Made by a program: the position numbers and the translations under genes. The notes beneath the pieces are model-generated. The model searched no databases and was not told where the DNA came from. It saw only the letters and a program-made list of their open reading frames with translations. DNA of 64,000 nt from Acorus gramineus (lineage: Eukaryota > Streptophyta > Magnoliopsida > Acorales > Acoraceae), in contig CM060853.1 of NCBI GenBank assembly GCA_030737835.1, forward strand, positions 10,350,034-10,414,033. The letters run 5' to 3'. Shown in pieces: positions 11,134 through 22,158 of the stretch. The stretch's first letter is position 1. Every line of letters begins with the position of its first letter.

Positions 11134-12494
11134 ATCTGGGCTGCATCCCATGTTAATTTTACCTTTGTTGTTGTATGATGAACGCTTTTGCCTTGCTTTT
11201 CATGGTTTTATGATAACTGCCTTTGGTGACCTAACTTTATGAGGAAAATGATTCGTGCTTGCATAGATAAATGTTTTGTTCCACTGTATGTCGTCACTAT
11301 TTGCACGCCACTTCCTGTTCTTTCTTCCTTTAGGTTGGGCTTTCGCTGGTCGGGAGCCTAGGTCGGGCATTGCTGGTCTGGAGCTGAGGTCGGGCACTTC
11401 CAGACTACCTTCTCTAATTGGGCTTCCCAGGTCGGGCATCATTTATGACCGTTGATTATTTTTTTTGCTTAGGTGTTTGATTTTAACCAAGTAATCATTT
11501 GAGATACTGAATCGCGTGATTCTGCATATCTTCTTATGTCAGAGGTCTGTGGACATTTTTATACGTGGCGCTTCGAGCGGGATATTTAAGACGTTTGAAA
11601 TAAATAACATGATTAGGGTTGTCGTTTCTCCTTCCCGAAGCGTCAATCGTCGCTCCTCGATCAGTCAAAAAGACGCGCCGTCTCTTCAGCGCAGCTGGTG
11701 TCCTTTAAATAGGGATTCGATGTCTTGATGAGGAGGTAACCAAGTTCTTCGTCTTCAAATCAAGGTATCCCCTTTTCTCCCTCCTTCTCGTCTTTTTAAC
11801 TTGTCCCTCCCTCTATCTGGGCTGCATCCCATGTTAATTTTACCTTTGTTGTTGTATGATGAACGCTTTTGCCTTGCTTTTCATGGTTTTATGATAACTG
11901 CCTTTGGTGACCTAACTTTATGAGGAAAATGATTCATGTTTGCATAGATAAATGTTTTGTTCCACTGTATGTCGTCACTATTTGCACGCCACTTCCTGCT
12001 CTTTCTTCCTTTAGGTCGGGCTTTCGCTGGTCGGGAGCCTAGGTCGGGCATTGCTGGTCTGGAGCTGAGGTCGGGCACTTCCAGACTACCTTCTCTAATT
12101 GGGCTTCCCAGGTCGGGCATCATTTATGACCGTTGATTATTTTTTTTGCTTAGGTGTTTGATTTTAACCAAGTAATCATTTGAGATACTGAATCATGTGA
12201 TTCTACATATCTTCTTATGTCAGAGGTCTGTGGACACCTTTACACGTGGCGCTTCGAGCGGGATATTTAAGGCGTTTGAAATCAATCCCATGATTAGGGT
12301 TGCCGTTCCTCCTTTCTGAAGCACAAACCGTTGCTCCTCGGTTAGTCAAAAAGACACGCCGTCTCTTCGATGCAGCTGGTGTCCTTTAAATAGGGATTCA
12401 ACGTCTTGATGAGGAGGTAATCAAGTTCTTCATCTTCGAATCGAGGTATTGCCTTTTCTCTCTCCTCTCGTCTTTTTAACTTGTCCCTCCCTCT
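11134..12494 (+). repeat. Tandem duplication of a ~681-bp segment (two units)
   Basis: Unit 1 is 11134-11814 and unit 2 is 11815-12494. They match over their full length with scattered substitutions and one or more small indels. Each unit carries the tail behind ORF A and a promoter-like stretch ending in CCTTTAAATAGGGATTC, so the putative promoter of antisense ORF B is present twice. The units diverge more in their 3' half. Short minus-strand open frames in both units are copies of each other and are not considered genes. Confidence 0.9.
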
Positions 12495-12591
12495 CACTGC
12501 AACCCCTCTCCATCTCGTTGTAAGGGTTCGATTCCATAGTCTTAGGAAGGGACTATTTTCTGTGTCTTCCTTCTTTAATTGTTCTTCCACC

Positions 12592-15072
12592 ATGAGAACA
12601 TCAATCACGAAATCCTTGTCTGGTCTTAGGAGTATGTTTGAAATTCCAGAGTCGGTGGGCATGGAATGGTCCATGTTTGACACATTCCCTATCCCTCTAG
12701 ATAGTATGAACCATTCATGCATGTATGTACATCCTTCCCACATAGCTAGAGGTGCCCTAACTCTGCCTTCCCCCCCGTTGGTGAGGAAGTTTCTCTCGAC
12801 CTTCAAGCTTCATCCCATGCAATGTAATCCTAATTTCTTTAGGGTTTTGATGTGCTATGTAGCATTGAATAGGGAGCTCAACTTATATTTAGGTGTTCCT
12901 GAAATAATGTATACATATGAGCTCAGAAAATCTGGTAGAGGTTATCACTTTAGGGCAGGAATTCCAAGGAGAAACTCTAGATGACCTGGCGGATTCAGAT
13001 AAGAATTGGGCCGAGAGCAAGTTAATTATTTTGTTCGGCAACTAAGAGTTTGGTGATGCTCCCGAAGATATATGGAAGATCCCTCGGTTCATCTTGATGG
13101 GCCCTCTAGGTCTAGCAGCATTACTTAGTCCGTTCACGACATAACTTGTTGTTTCAGATATTCTAACTCTTTTTCCGTTTTGATTCAGCTCCCACTGCGA
13201 ACTCTGGTCCATCTAAGGATTTGGTGAAGTTGGAGCATATTAAAGTTGCTTTTAAGAAGAACGACCAGGCCTTCTTCAGGATCCTTGGTTGGGATAATCC
13301 TAATCCGAGCAGTTGTTGCCAGCTCGACCCTCGTTTTGGTAATATTGTTGCGGCCCCCTCCTCTCCCATCGACGAGTCGGGCCCTTCAGTTGTTCAGACT
13401 AGCCGTCTCCCTAAAACAAAGGAACACTCCGAGGAGGATTTAGAACCAATCTTTCAATTGGGTTTTGGTGACCCCATGGCGACGGAGAGTTCGTCCAGCG
13501 GCGCCAGACATGGTTCGCACCTTCGTAAAGGGCCCAAGAGCAGTCCCAAGCCTAGGGAGAAATCGGGCTCTTCTTCTTTGGGGAGAACGGCCCCCACTTC
13601 TAGTGAGAAGAAAAGGTCGGCCAGACCTTTGACACTCCAGACCGATCCCAAGCCCGGGGAGAAATCGGGCTCTAGCTCCGCGGATAGGACAACCCCTTCT
13701 TCCGGTGAGAAGGAGAAGATGGATAGGCTTGCAGCGCTCCAGGCCAAAGTGGACATGCGGTCTAGGAGTATTGGGAAGCTCCCTGGCTCAGAGAAGAGAA
13801 GGCGTTCGCCGGCAAGGCAATCTTCGAGCACTTTTTCCAAGAGAAGCAAGCCGGTTGTAGCCGGTCATCCGTCCTTAGCTCTCAGGTCATTGCCACCCGC
13901 CTCTAATCCCCCCTCAAGCAAAGGGAAAGAGGTCGTCCTTGCGTTCAGACTCCCTCCCCCGCCATTTGCTTCCTGATACTAAGAGGTCCAGGCGTTTGTC
14001 CCTGCCCCTCGGACCAAGACCCGCCAGATCCAAGCTTCTGATTCTGGTATGAAAGACCGTGATGTGGCGGTTGGTTTGATCCAATCCGTGATCCTGGAGA
14101 AGGACAAGGCCCTAGTGGGTGATATATCTGCTTCTGAGGCGTGTTCAATCCTGCAAAGCATGGCCTACTAGGTACGTTTCTTTCTGTTGTAAACCAAATC
14201 GTGGAAGACTACGTTTGTCTATCTTTCACGATTCTTATGGTCTTCTTATTTTGGGGCATCTCGGCGTTTATTCGAGCATGGCAGTCCAGAAGTTTGATCA
14301 AGTCATCAGTGATGCCGTCCAGGCACACTACGCTCGCCAGGAAGAGCAAGCAGCTCGGGAGAAAGCTGAGGTTCTATGAAGGCAGCCCAGGAAGAGCACT
14401 CCCGGGCAGTTGAAAAACTTAAAAAGGACCTTTTGGAGATATCTGGAAATTTGGAGAAAGAAAGGGCCAAAAGGGCTCACGGCATTTCAGAGGCCGAGCA
14501 GCAGAAGAGGGAGATGAAATTGGATTTTGAAATCCAAGTTCTTGAAAGAGTGCGGGAGCACCTAGGTACAATAGAAAGAAAGTCTGCGGAGGCCGTCTCA
14601 GTCCAATACGATAGGGGTTATCATAAGGGCTTCCAAGATTGTAGGGATGGAGCGCCTGAGCCGGGCCCTAAACTAGTCATTCAAGTGCTCGGGCCTCAAC
14701 TCCTTGAATCCGATGAAACCGACATCTCCCTTTGGGTATACGGACATGCCCGGTCAGGTAACCAGTTTCCTTGGCTGTACCTGGTCCGATATAATTGATG
14801 TCGATGAGTTTCCTTCCCCTAACCGCCCAGATAACTCCACTGCCATGAAGCTGGTAGTCACAAATGTTGCATGGGTAAAGAACGAGCCTTCCGAGAGCGC
14901 TGTAGGAACAGAGGCGCTTCCTCCTGTGACTGACGCAACCGAGACCGTGGTTCATATGAATGAAGATCTAGTGACATTGGCAAGTGGAGTTGACAATCAA
15001 GATGACATCAAGGATGACTCCATTCTCCTGATCCGCCGAGTTCCTTCGAGGCGTGCCAGGGGAGGAAATTAG
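12592..15072 (+). pseudogene. Antisense ORF B of the Tat element, transposase_28-like with coiled coil
   Basis: A second antisense gene downstream of ORF A and related to it. The ATG at 12592 sits in a CCACCATGA context. Exon 1 has the transposase_28-like block: PLVRKFLSTFKLHPMQ, then LNRELNLYLGVPE and YELRKSGRGYHF, continuing in another frame with DSDKNWAES. A likely acceptor near 13190 opens a Ser/Pro-rich exon (to 13976), then an intron with donor GTACGT near 14173. A Glu/Lys-rich coiled coil (14300-14640) ends in YHKGFQDC, and the C-terminus reaches a TAG at 15070-15072. Frameshifts and stops at 12981, 13974 and 14377 show decay. Exon limits are approximate. Confidence 0.65.
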
Positions 15073-15484
15073 ATCGGCGTCCTGAGAATCATTTGCGTTT
15101 TTTCTTTTCTTCTCTCTTTTTTTAAAAAAACTCATGGTTTGCTGTTTAAATGGAGAAATGCCTCTTTACTGTATGGTGGACGTGTTTGAACGGCATAATT
15201 TATCCTTAGCTTGTGGTTTGATTGCTTGTACTGCAACCTTGCTTTCTTTGCATGCTTATTTCTCCCTCTCTTTTTTTTATATATTGTCCTGTGATGTCAA
15301 CATGATTTAATAATAGGGAGAAGTAAATTACTCAAGATCGGCATATGCTAACCTCCCCTAGATGCTTCTTAGAGTTATGTTTTTGCGCTAGGTTTAGTAG
15401 ATATGGATTGCATCTGTCTTAATGCTATGCACGCTTTTACGCTGTTCTATTCAACGTATGTTGCACGGGTGTGTAGACTTCGTT

Positions 15485-16255
15485 ATGCCGTTGAGGCTGG
15501 TGCACGACTGCTAGGGTTGGATCGAGTTGAGTGCAAAGAGCGACCTCAATCGAGTTTCGACCCGTTGAGCGCGGCTTCATTTTGCTGTTCTGTTAGTGCG
15601 CGAGTGCTAGGGCTGGACTGAGCTGAGTGCAAAGAGCGACCTCAATCGAGTTTCAGCCCGTTCAGCACGGCTTCGTTTTGCCGTTTGGCTAGTGCGCGAC
15701 TCCTAGGGCTGAACTGAGTTTAGTGCAAAGAGCAACCTCAATTAAGTTTCGGCCCGTTGAGCGCGGCTTCGTTTTGTCGTTCGGCTAGTGAGCGACTCCT
15801 AGGGCTGAACAAGTTGAGTGCAAAGAGCGACCTCAATCGAGTTTCGTCCAGCTGAGCGCGGCTTCATTTTGCTGTTTGGCTAGTGAGCGACTCCTAGGGC
15901 TGAACAAGTTGAGTGCAAAGAGCGACCTCAATCGAGTTTCGTCCAGCTGAGCGCGGCTTCATTTTGTCATTCAGCTAGTGCGCGACTGCTACAGCTGGAC
16001 TGAGTTGAGTGCAAAGAGCAACCTCAATCGAGTTTCAGCCCGTTGAGCGCGGCTTCGTTTTGCCGTTTGGCTAGTGCGCGACTGTTAGGGTTGAACTGAG
16101 TTGAGTGCAAAGAGCGACCTCAATCGAGTTTCAGCGCATTGAGCGTGGCTTCATTTTGTCATTCAGCTAGTGCGCGACTGCTACAGCTGGACTGAGTTGA
16201 GTGCAAAGAGCAACCTCAATCGAGTTTCAGTCCGTTGAGCGCGGCTTTGTTTTGC
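15485..16255 (+). repeat. 96-bp minisatellite, eight tandem units
   Basis: The anchor GAGTGCAAAGAGC recurs at about 15529, 15625, 15721, 15816, 15911, 16007, 16103 and 16199, giving steps of 95 or 96 bp. Units contain CCTCAATCGAGTTTC, a GCGCGGCTTC block and a TAGTGCGCGACT block. Two variants (AAGTT versus GGACTGAGTT junctions) suggest local unit amplification. The array sits between the pol stop and antisense ORF B, in the 3' untranslated zone that in Tat elements is known to breed satellite repeats. Confidence 0.92.
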
Positions 16256-16318
16256 CCTTCTTCATCCTGCTGTGTTATTCATGCACATAGAAGACTAAAG
16301 AAAGAAAGCATTTCTCAT

Positions 16319-17397
16319 TTAATGGTAATATTTTTTGAGGTGGATTACATTCCAAGGTCGGAGAACCTCATGCCCATCCATAGTTTCTAAGTGATAAGCC
16401 CCGTTTGGTTCGACTCGCGTGACCTTAAAAGGGCCTTCCCAGTTTGGACCAAGTTTGCCGTCCTTCTTGTTCTTAGTTTCGTGGAAGATTTCTCTGAGAA
16501 CCAGGTCGCCAGCTCAGAAAATCCTGCTTGAAACCCGTCGTTGTAATATCGAGATATCTGATTTTGATAATCTGCCGTTCTTATTGCTGCAATCTCCCTC
16601 CTTTCATCATGGAGCTCTAAGTCCTACATCATCTGGCTATCATTCTCTGCTTGGTCGAAATCCTAGGTCCGGAGTGTGGGCAGGTCGGTCTCAACTGGTA
16701 GGACGGCTTCAATTCCGAACGCCAGCGAGAAGGGAGTTTCTCCCGTAGACCTTCTTGAGGTGGTCCTGTAAGACTAGAAGATCGAAGGGAGTTCCTCGAC
16801 CAACTTCCCTTTTGCACTGTCCAACCTTTTCTTTAAACTGTTCAGGATGGTTCGGTTCATAATCTCAGCTTGCTCGTTGCTCTGGGATACCGCGGAGTGG
16901 AAAAGTGATGTTGTATTTTCAGCTCTTCGTCGAATTCTTTAATCACGGTACTGTCAAATTGCTTGCCATTGTCTGAAATAAAAGGAGTTTGGAACTCCAA
17001 AGCGGCACACTATCTCCTTCCACAAGAAAGCTTTGACCTCGATATCCCTGATCCTTGCCAAAGGCACCGCTTCAACCCATTTCGTGAAGTAATCGGTGGC
17101 AACCAAAAGGAAGCGCTTTTGCCGGGGTGCCATGGGCATAGGTCCTATGATATCCAGCCCCCATTGGGCGAAAGGCCAGGGGCTCTTGAGGGGGACAAGG
17201 TCTGTAGCTGGTTGGTGTATGAGTGGGCCGAACTTTTGACAATTTTCACATTTTCACACGAGATCTGTAGAGTCACTTTTCATTCTTGGCCAGAAACATC
17301 CGCTCGATACCGCCCAAAGGACTAGCGACCTAGAACCGATGTGTCCTCCGCACAAGCCTGAGTGGAGTGTGTTTAGCACCCGTTGTGCTTCCCGGGG
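16319..17397 (-). pseudogene. Integrase region of Tat-element pol
   Basis: In minus-strand order there is a zinc-binding-like stretch (LHSGLCGGHIG ... CENCQKFGP), the core with the first Asp in GLDIIGPMP, then FLLVATDYFTKWVEAVPLA, a second Asp in ISDNGKQFD (in a shifted frame), and a Glu in NEQAEIMNRT. The C-terminal GKLGPNWEGPFKV and LRPWNVIHLKKYYH end at the TAA at 16319-16321, the usual gypsy pol end. Several frameshifts near 16990, 16880 and 16560 and internal stops inactivate it. Confidence 0.85.
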
Positions 17398-18078
17398 TCA
17401 GATGCATCTTAGGTAGGGTCCCTGAAAGCTTCTTTTATAGAGGATTCCCATGGATGACATCCAAAATCTGGCCGCCCTTTGTTTGAGCATTTTTGCCTCG
17501 AATTTACTCTCTGGTAAAAATCCTTCCTCGAGGTGTCGCTTGATGTCTGTCATCCAATTGGGTGAGTCTTTCACACAGGCAATCGTTAAGACCTCACTTG
17601 CCCTTTCAATGCTGGGTATCTTCAAATAGTCGACTTGAATGCTTTTGGGCGGCTTTCCACTGATGGCTGATGTCAAGTTGGCTAAAGCATCGGCTTGAGC
17701 GTTGAGCTCTCTTTCTATCTGATGGATGGTAGCCGATTTGAATTGAGAGAGTAAAAATTGCACCCTTTCCTGGTATGCCACCATCCATTCATCCCTGGTC
17801 TCGTACTCTCTGGTACTGTGGTATACCACCAGCTGCAAGTCGCTATAGATGTCAATGAACTTAACACCGAGGTGAATCGCGAGCTTCAACCCTGCAACTA
17901 GGGCTACATACTCCGCTTCGTTGTTGGATACTCGGAAGCCTAGCTTTATGGCATGCTCAAACAGAAGTCCGTCGCTGTTTCTCAAGACCAGTCCTGCCCC
18001 CGCGCCTTTCCGATTAGATGCTCCATCGACGTTTAGAGTCCATGTTGGGCCTGTCACTATCTCTTGATCCTCAATCAC
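17398..18078 (-). pseudogene. Archaeal-type RNase H of the Tat element
   Basis: A 226-residue open stretch. WTLNVDGASNRKGAGAGLVL supplies the first Asp, SNNEAEYVAL the Glu, DIYSDLQLVV the second Asp and ELNAQADALANL the last Asp, so the D-E-D-D set is intact. This second RNase H, added after RT and the usual RNase H, is a known hallmark of plant Tat elements. The open frame continues with ARFWMSSMGILYKRS towards integrase. The domain is well preserved but sits in a dead polyprotein. Confidence 0.88.
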
Positions 18079-19121
18079 AAGAACTTCCTCGGACGGTGGG
18101 GTTAAGTTAGCTAAAACGTCAACGACTACTTACCCTTTTATAGCACTTCTTGGGATGTACTGGAGATCAAAGGGAGACAATTCAATTGCCCATTTCACCA
18201 TTCGCCCGATGCTGTTGGCTTTTTTAAGGATAAGCTTGAGTGGGTAATCAGTCACTACATTAATTGAGTGAGCAACGAAGTAATGCCTAAGCTTCTGGGA
18301 GGACACGAGGAGGGCATAGACGACCTTTTCGAGGTAAAGATATCTGGACTCTGGTCCGCATAAGGATTGCTAACGTAATAGACTGGCCGTTGTACTGCTT
18401 CATGCTCTTTTATGACGGCTCAACTGACTGCGTGGTCGGAAGCAGCAATGTAAAGGTATAGTGGCTCACCCGGATCTGGCTTCATTAGCATTGGAGGTGA
18501 TGCTAGATATCTCTTGAGCTCTTCAAAGACCGACTGGCACTCGGGGGTCCAATCGAATTTCTCAGCCTTTCTAAGCAATTTGAAGAAAGGGAGGTTTCTT
18601 TCAGTAGCCTTTGAGATAAACCGGTTCAGAGCTACCAGTCTTTCGGTCAACCTTTGAACCTCCTTCCGATTCCTTGGCGGGTCCATTTCCAGCACGTCTT
18701 TGATCTGATCGGGGTTAGCTTCTATCCCCCGATGTATGGTCAAGAAGCCGAGGAATTTCCCTGACTCTACCCCGAAGGAACATTTAGCTGCATTGAGCTT
18801 CATGCGATAGTTTTGAAGTACTTCAAATGCTACCTTGAGATGCTCCAGATGATCACCTCACTCATCACTTTTCACTAGCATGTCGTCTATATAGACTTCA
18901 ACGGTCTTGCAGATCTGTTCCTTGAAAATTTTGGTGATTAGTCGCTGGTATGTTGCCCCCGCATTCTTCAGTCCGAAGGGCATGACCTTGTAGCAGTAAG
19001 CGCCCATCGGGGTGATGAATGTTGTCTTTTCTATATCATGTTCGTACATCAGGATCTGATGATACCCCAAATACGCGTCCATAAAGCTCATCAACTCATT
19101 GCCCGAGGAGGCATCTACCAA
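18079..19121 (-). pseudogene. Reverse transcriptase and degenerate gypsy RNase H of the Tat element
   Basis: Minus-strand RT motifs include ELMSFMDAYLGYHQILM, ITPMGAYCYKVMPFGLKNAG and the catalytic VYIDDMLVKS (19121-18858). After a stop follow KCSFGVESGKFLGF, the IEANPDQIK and FFKLLRKAEKFDW connection, and a decayed gypsy RNase H (about 18500-18100) with stops. The N-terminal RT third is missing: sequence ends at an ID-stop-LVDA motif (19130-19112), where CAG to TAG explains the stop, immediately against the start of LTR A2. Confidence 0.85.
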
Positions 19122-19125
19122 CTAG

Positions 19126-22100
19126 TCTATATATGTGTCACTTTTAACCTTCTGGTCACCATTGGGACATTCTGGCAGTTTTTTGGTTTTTTTCGTTTTT
19201 CGATCGGAACAGCTAAAATTTTGGACTGTTAGCTATCGTCCTGAGTCTGAGGACTCCGATTGAAAATCTAACTGCATATTATGTGTCCTGGTGATTCCAG
19301 TAACGTTTCAGAATTTCACAGTTCTGAAGCGTATCCGGGTTTTGACCGAGCGAGAAGTCATTGGGAGACTTGACTTGGTCAAAGTGGCCCTATGACTTGG
19401 TCAAATGTGTTTGGATTTTAGTGTGGTTGGGTTGACTAGGGTCAAACCACACTTAAGCCTCCCTAATGCTAGCTTAAACCCTAATTAACCTAGCTTAGCC
19501 TAATCTAAGTGGGGGTTGACTTATAAGTGAACTAAAAAAAAATATCTCCCCCCACTATTCATCATCTTCTCCACCAAGATTTCTCTCTCTTCCCTCTCTT
19601 TAAACCTCATTTTTGACCTAGCGAAGGTGGTTGAAATCAAAAGCCTAAAGAAGAGAGGATAGGTGAGCTCCCGATCTACCTTCTGGTGGTCTCGGATTCG
19701 AGTTCCCACTTGCGTGACCCCTTCTCACGCCCTCTTTTCTCGTCTGATTTCAGTGGTTTTTAGGGCTGAGGGAGACCTTGGTGGTGGTGGCCTTGGAGGA
19801 GGTGTTTCGGTGCGCGAAGAGCAACCGATCTTCCCTTCCTTCCTTTCCTTCCTTGGGTAAGGTTTCCTTTCCTTCCTTTCTTGTTTAGATGCTTGTTTAG
19901 GAGGTGTTTTTGGGTGTGAGTGGCGGTTGGTGGCGGTTGGTGGCCGGTGAGAGGTGGTAGGGTGGCTCGGGCAGGATGGCAGGGCAGGCGGGCTGGCAGG
20001 CCGGCTCGGGTAGGCAGGCAGGCAGGGCGTGTGCTGTCGGGCGCGCTGGGCGCGTGCTGTCGGGCGTACGAGCGAGCGGGTGCTGGGCGCTGGGCGCCGT
20101 GCGGGCAGGGGCGTGCACGCGAAGCGCTGCGCAGGGGCGCAGGGCGTACAGTGCACGCGGAGAGGTGAGCGGGTGGTGTGCGGGTGCTGCGCAGGGGGCG
20201 CAGTGCACGCAGGGCGAGCAGTCGGTGCGAGCGGGCAGGTGCGCGGGCGCTGCGCTGGGGCGCAGTGCGGGCGGGTGCGCGTGCGGGGCGCTGCGCTGGG
20301 GCTCAGTGCTCGCGGTTGCACCCGGGGCTGGACGCGCGGTGCGCGCGGGCAGGCGCGAGCGTGCGCGCGGCGTGCGGCTGGTCTGTGCGTGCAGGCTTGG
20401 CTCGGCAGGATGTCCGGGCGTGCGGGCTGTGGCTCGGCAGTGCGTTTGGGCGCCCGGGGCGGGTGGCCGTGCGTACGGCTGCCCGGGGGTTCGGGATTGA
20501 GTTGGGGTGCTCGGGCTCACGTGCGTACGGGCCGTATGTACGTTTGCCCGAGTGTTGTGTATTTTTAGAGTATTTTTGGTATTTATTGTGTATTTTACTC
20601 ACCGAATTGATTACCCTATTTTGCAGATCTTGACGGACGGTCGCGCGACGACCCGGTTGTTGGTGAGTGGTACAACCCAACCCAGTAGGGAGGCGCTATA
20701 TGCACTTGGGCGTATACCGTCCTCCCCTGGGGCACCATAGGCTATATTAACTTGTGATATGTGTAATCCATGCAAGCATGATTAAAATGTAGTATGCATG
20801 CTACCCTAGACCTTGTATGTTAGGGACTTGCACCCTTAGGATATGTGTAAGAGCCATGCATTCTGTCACCCTGTTCTCATGCTAGGAAGCCTCGACCTAT
20901 GCATGTGTCCTACTAGTTTAATTTATTAAATTAAATGCTAGCATATGATTTTTAGCATGCCTTAGATAATATTATAGGGAGGGGCCTTGCGAGGTCAACA
21001 TTGAGACCCGGGCTAGGGTGCTCCGTGTTCCTTGTTTGGTTGTCGGGATGTCCTATATCGGGACCTCATGCTGCCCTCCCAGGGTTTCTTTTCCCAATAA
21101 TATTATAACCTTGTTATTATTATTATACATGTTCCCCGCATCTTGGTTATGCGCCCTGGAGGAATTCTGAAGAATTCATGACATTAGAGTTGTTGAGATG
21201 TGTAGTCGGCGGATTCGAGTGGATCATATGCGTATGGATAGGCTGTTCTGTTCCCTTCGTTGGATCCGTGTAGAGACTGCCCCAGCGTTAGAAAGGCCGT
21301 CCCGTGAGAGGGCTCCCATCAGTAGGCACCTCCTGATTTGGGACAGACTGTGCTGAATGTGGGAGTGGCCAAGCGGCTACGGAGTGGAGGAGAGACTATC
21401 GGTGGACCAAGGGTGACCAACAGCCTAGTCAGTCCCAATATCCTATGTCACCTATTGAGGGGTGAGGGTGAGGGTGTGGTGGGTCGGCGTTGTAGCGACC
21501 CACTGGATTTGTGTAGTGATGATTATCAGCTTAGTAAGTCCCAATATCCTATGTCACCTATTGAGGGGTGAGGGTGAGGGTGAGGGTGAGGGTGTAGTGG
21601 GTCGGCGATGTAGCGACCCACTGGATTGTTTAGTTCCTGCCACTTAGAGGTTTGAATGATTATTGTGGTTAATAATATCTGGTGGTTAATATAAACTGTG
21701 ATGCATGGGTTGTGCTGTTCATGAGCGTGTGGCTCACCCCTTGCATATATTATTCTCCAATGCTATCTGAGTCGGATCTGGAGGAGGAGCTCCCCGAGTG
21801 ACTTCATCAGTAGCGGAGCAGCGCCACGTCCCGCGAGTTTTAGAGGCTATCAGCATCCCTTTTGATTTGTATGTATTATATTCCGTGCTTGGGCACACGT
21901 TTGTATTATATTTGGATGTCTTTGTATATATTGGCTCTCACAGGATAGTTGATTGTGTATGGAGTCTGTAATATGTCTTTGAGTTATAGATTCAGTCTTT
22001 TAGCTTCCGCTATCTGTGTATATATCATGTCAGCCCCTTTGTTGTCTGTGTTGAAATTGTTGATGTTGTTTAGGGTATATTATTGACTTCCTGTATTGAC

Positions 22101-22158
22101 TGCTGATATCATATATACACTTGCCGCGTCCCGGGGACGGCCGCCCTGGGGCGTGACA
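19126..22158 (+). mobile_element. LTR of family A, copy A2, without target duplication
   Basis: Starts TCTATATATGTGTCAC (one substitution and a one-base loss relative to TGTTATATATGTGTCAC) and ends GGGGCGTGACA at 22158. The left neighbour is Tat-element RT. The right neighbour is unrelated DNA, and the flanks share no 5-bp duplication. A simple insertion into the Tat element would show RT on both sides, so this LTR probably marks a recombination or deletion joint. It contains a GC-rich island (about 19960-20510) and two G-rich modules (21430-21625). Confidence 0.8.
21430..21625 (+). repeat. Two G-rich modules with G4 motif and hairpin in LTR A2
   Basis: Two ~110-bp units start TCCCAATATCCTATGTCACC. 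At 21564-21594 there are five GGG runs with 3-base loops, a textbook G-quadruplex pattern, followed at 21596-21622 by AGTGGGTCG and its exact reverse complement separated by 9 nt. A3 has corresponding modules at about 28930-29125. Confidence 0.8.

Larger units (their letters stand above)
4681..19125 (-). mobile_element. Ty3/gypsy Tat-lineage (Retand-like) retrotransposon, 5' half missing
   Basis: Read on the minus strand the order is RT (19121-18420), RNase H region, archaeal-type RNase H (18078-17398), integrase (about 17380-16319), 96-bp tandem repeat array, two antisense ORFs, polypurine tract (about 9247-9235) and 3' LTR (9232-4681). An extra RNase H and antisense ORFs between pol and the 3' LTR are established traits of Tat-lineage elements. 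Gag, protease, the N-terminal part of RT and the 5' LTR are absent: the element stops inside RT at the start of LTR A2. LTR B1 is inserted into its 3' LTR. All coding regions carry stops or frameshifts, so the element is dead. Confidence 0.85.

Noticed and set aside
11200-11442. 80-codon minus-strand ORF repeated at 11881-12123
   Set aside because: It is conserved only because the 681-bp segment is duplicated; it lies opposite the leader and promoter of ORF B and has no domain.
15403-15621. ORF overlapping the minisatellite
   Set aside because: Frame runs through repeat units with no domain; 95-bp units break periodic coding.
15485-16255. Regularly spaced array resembling a CRISPR
   Set aside because: Units are contiguous 96-bp repeats without unique spacers, in a plant retrotransposon.
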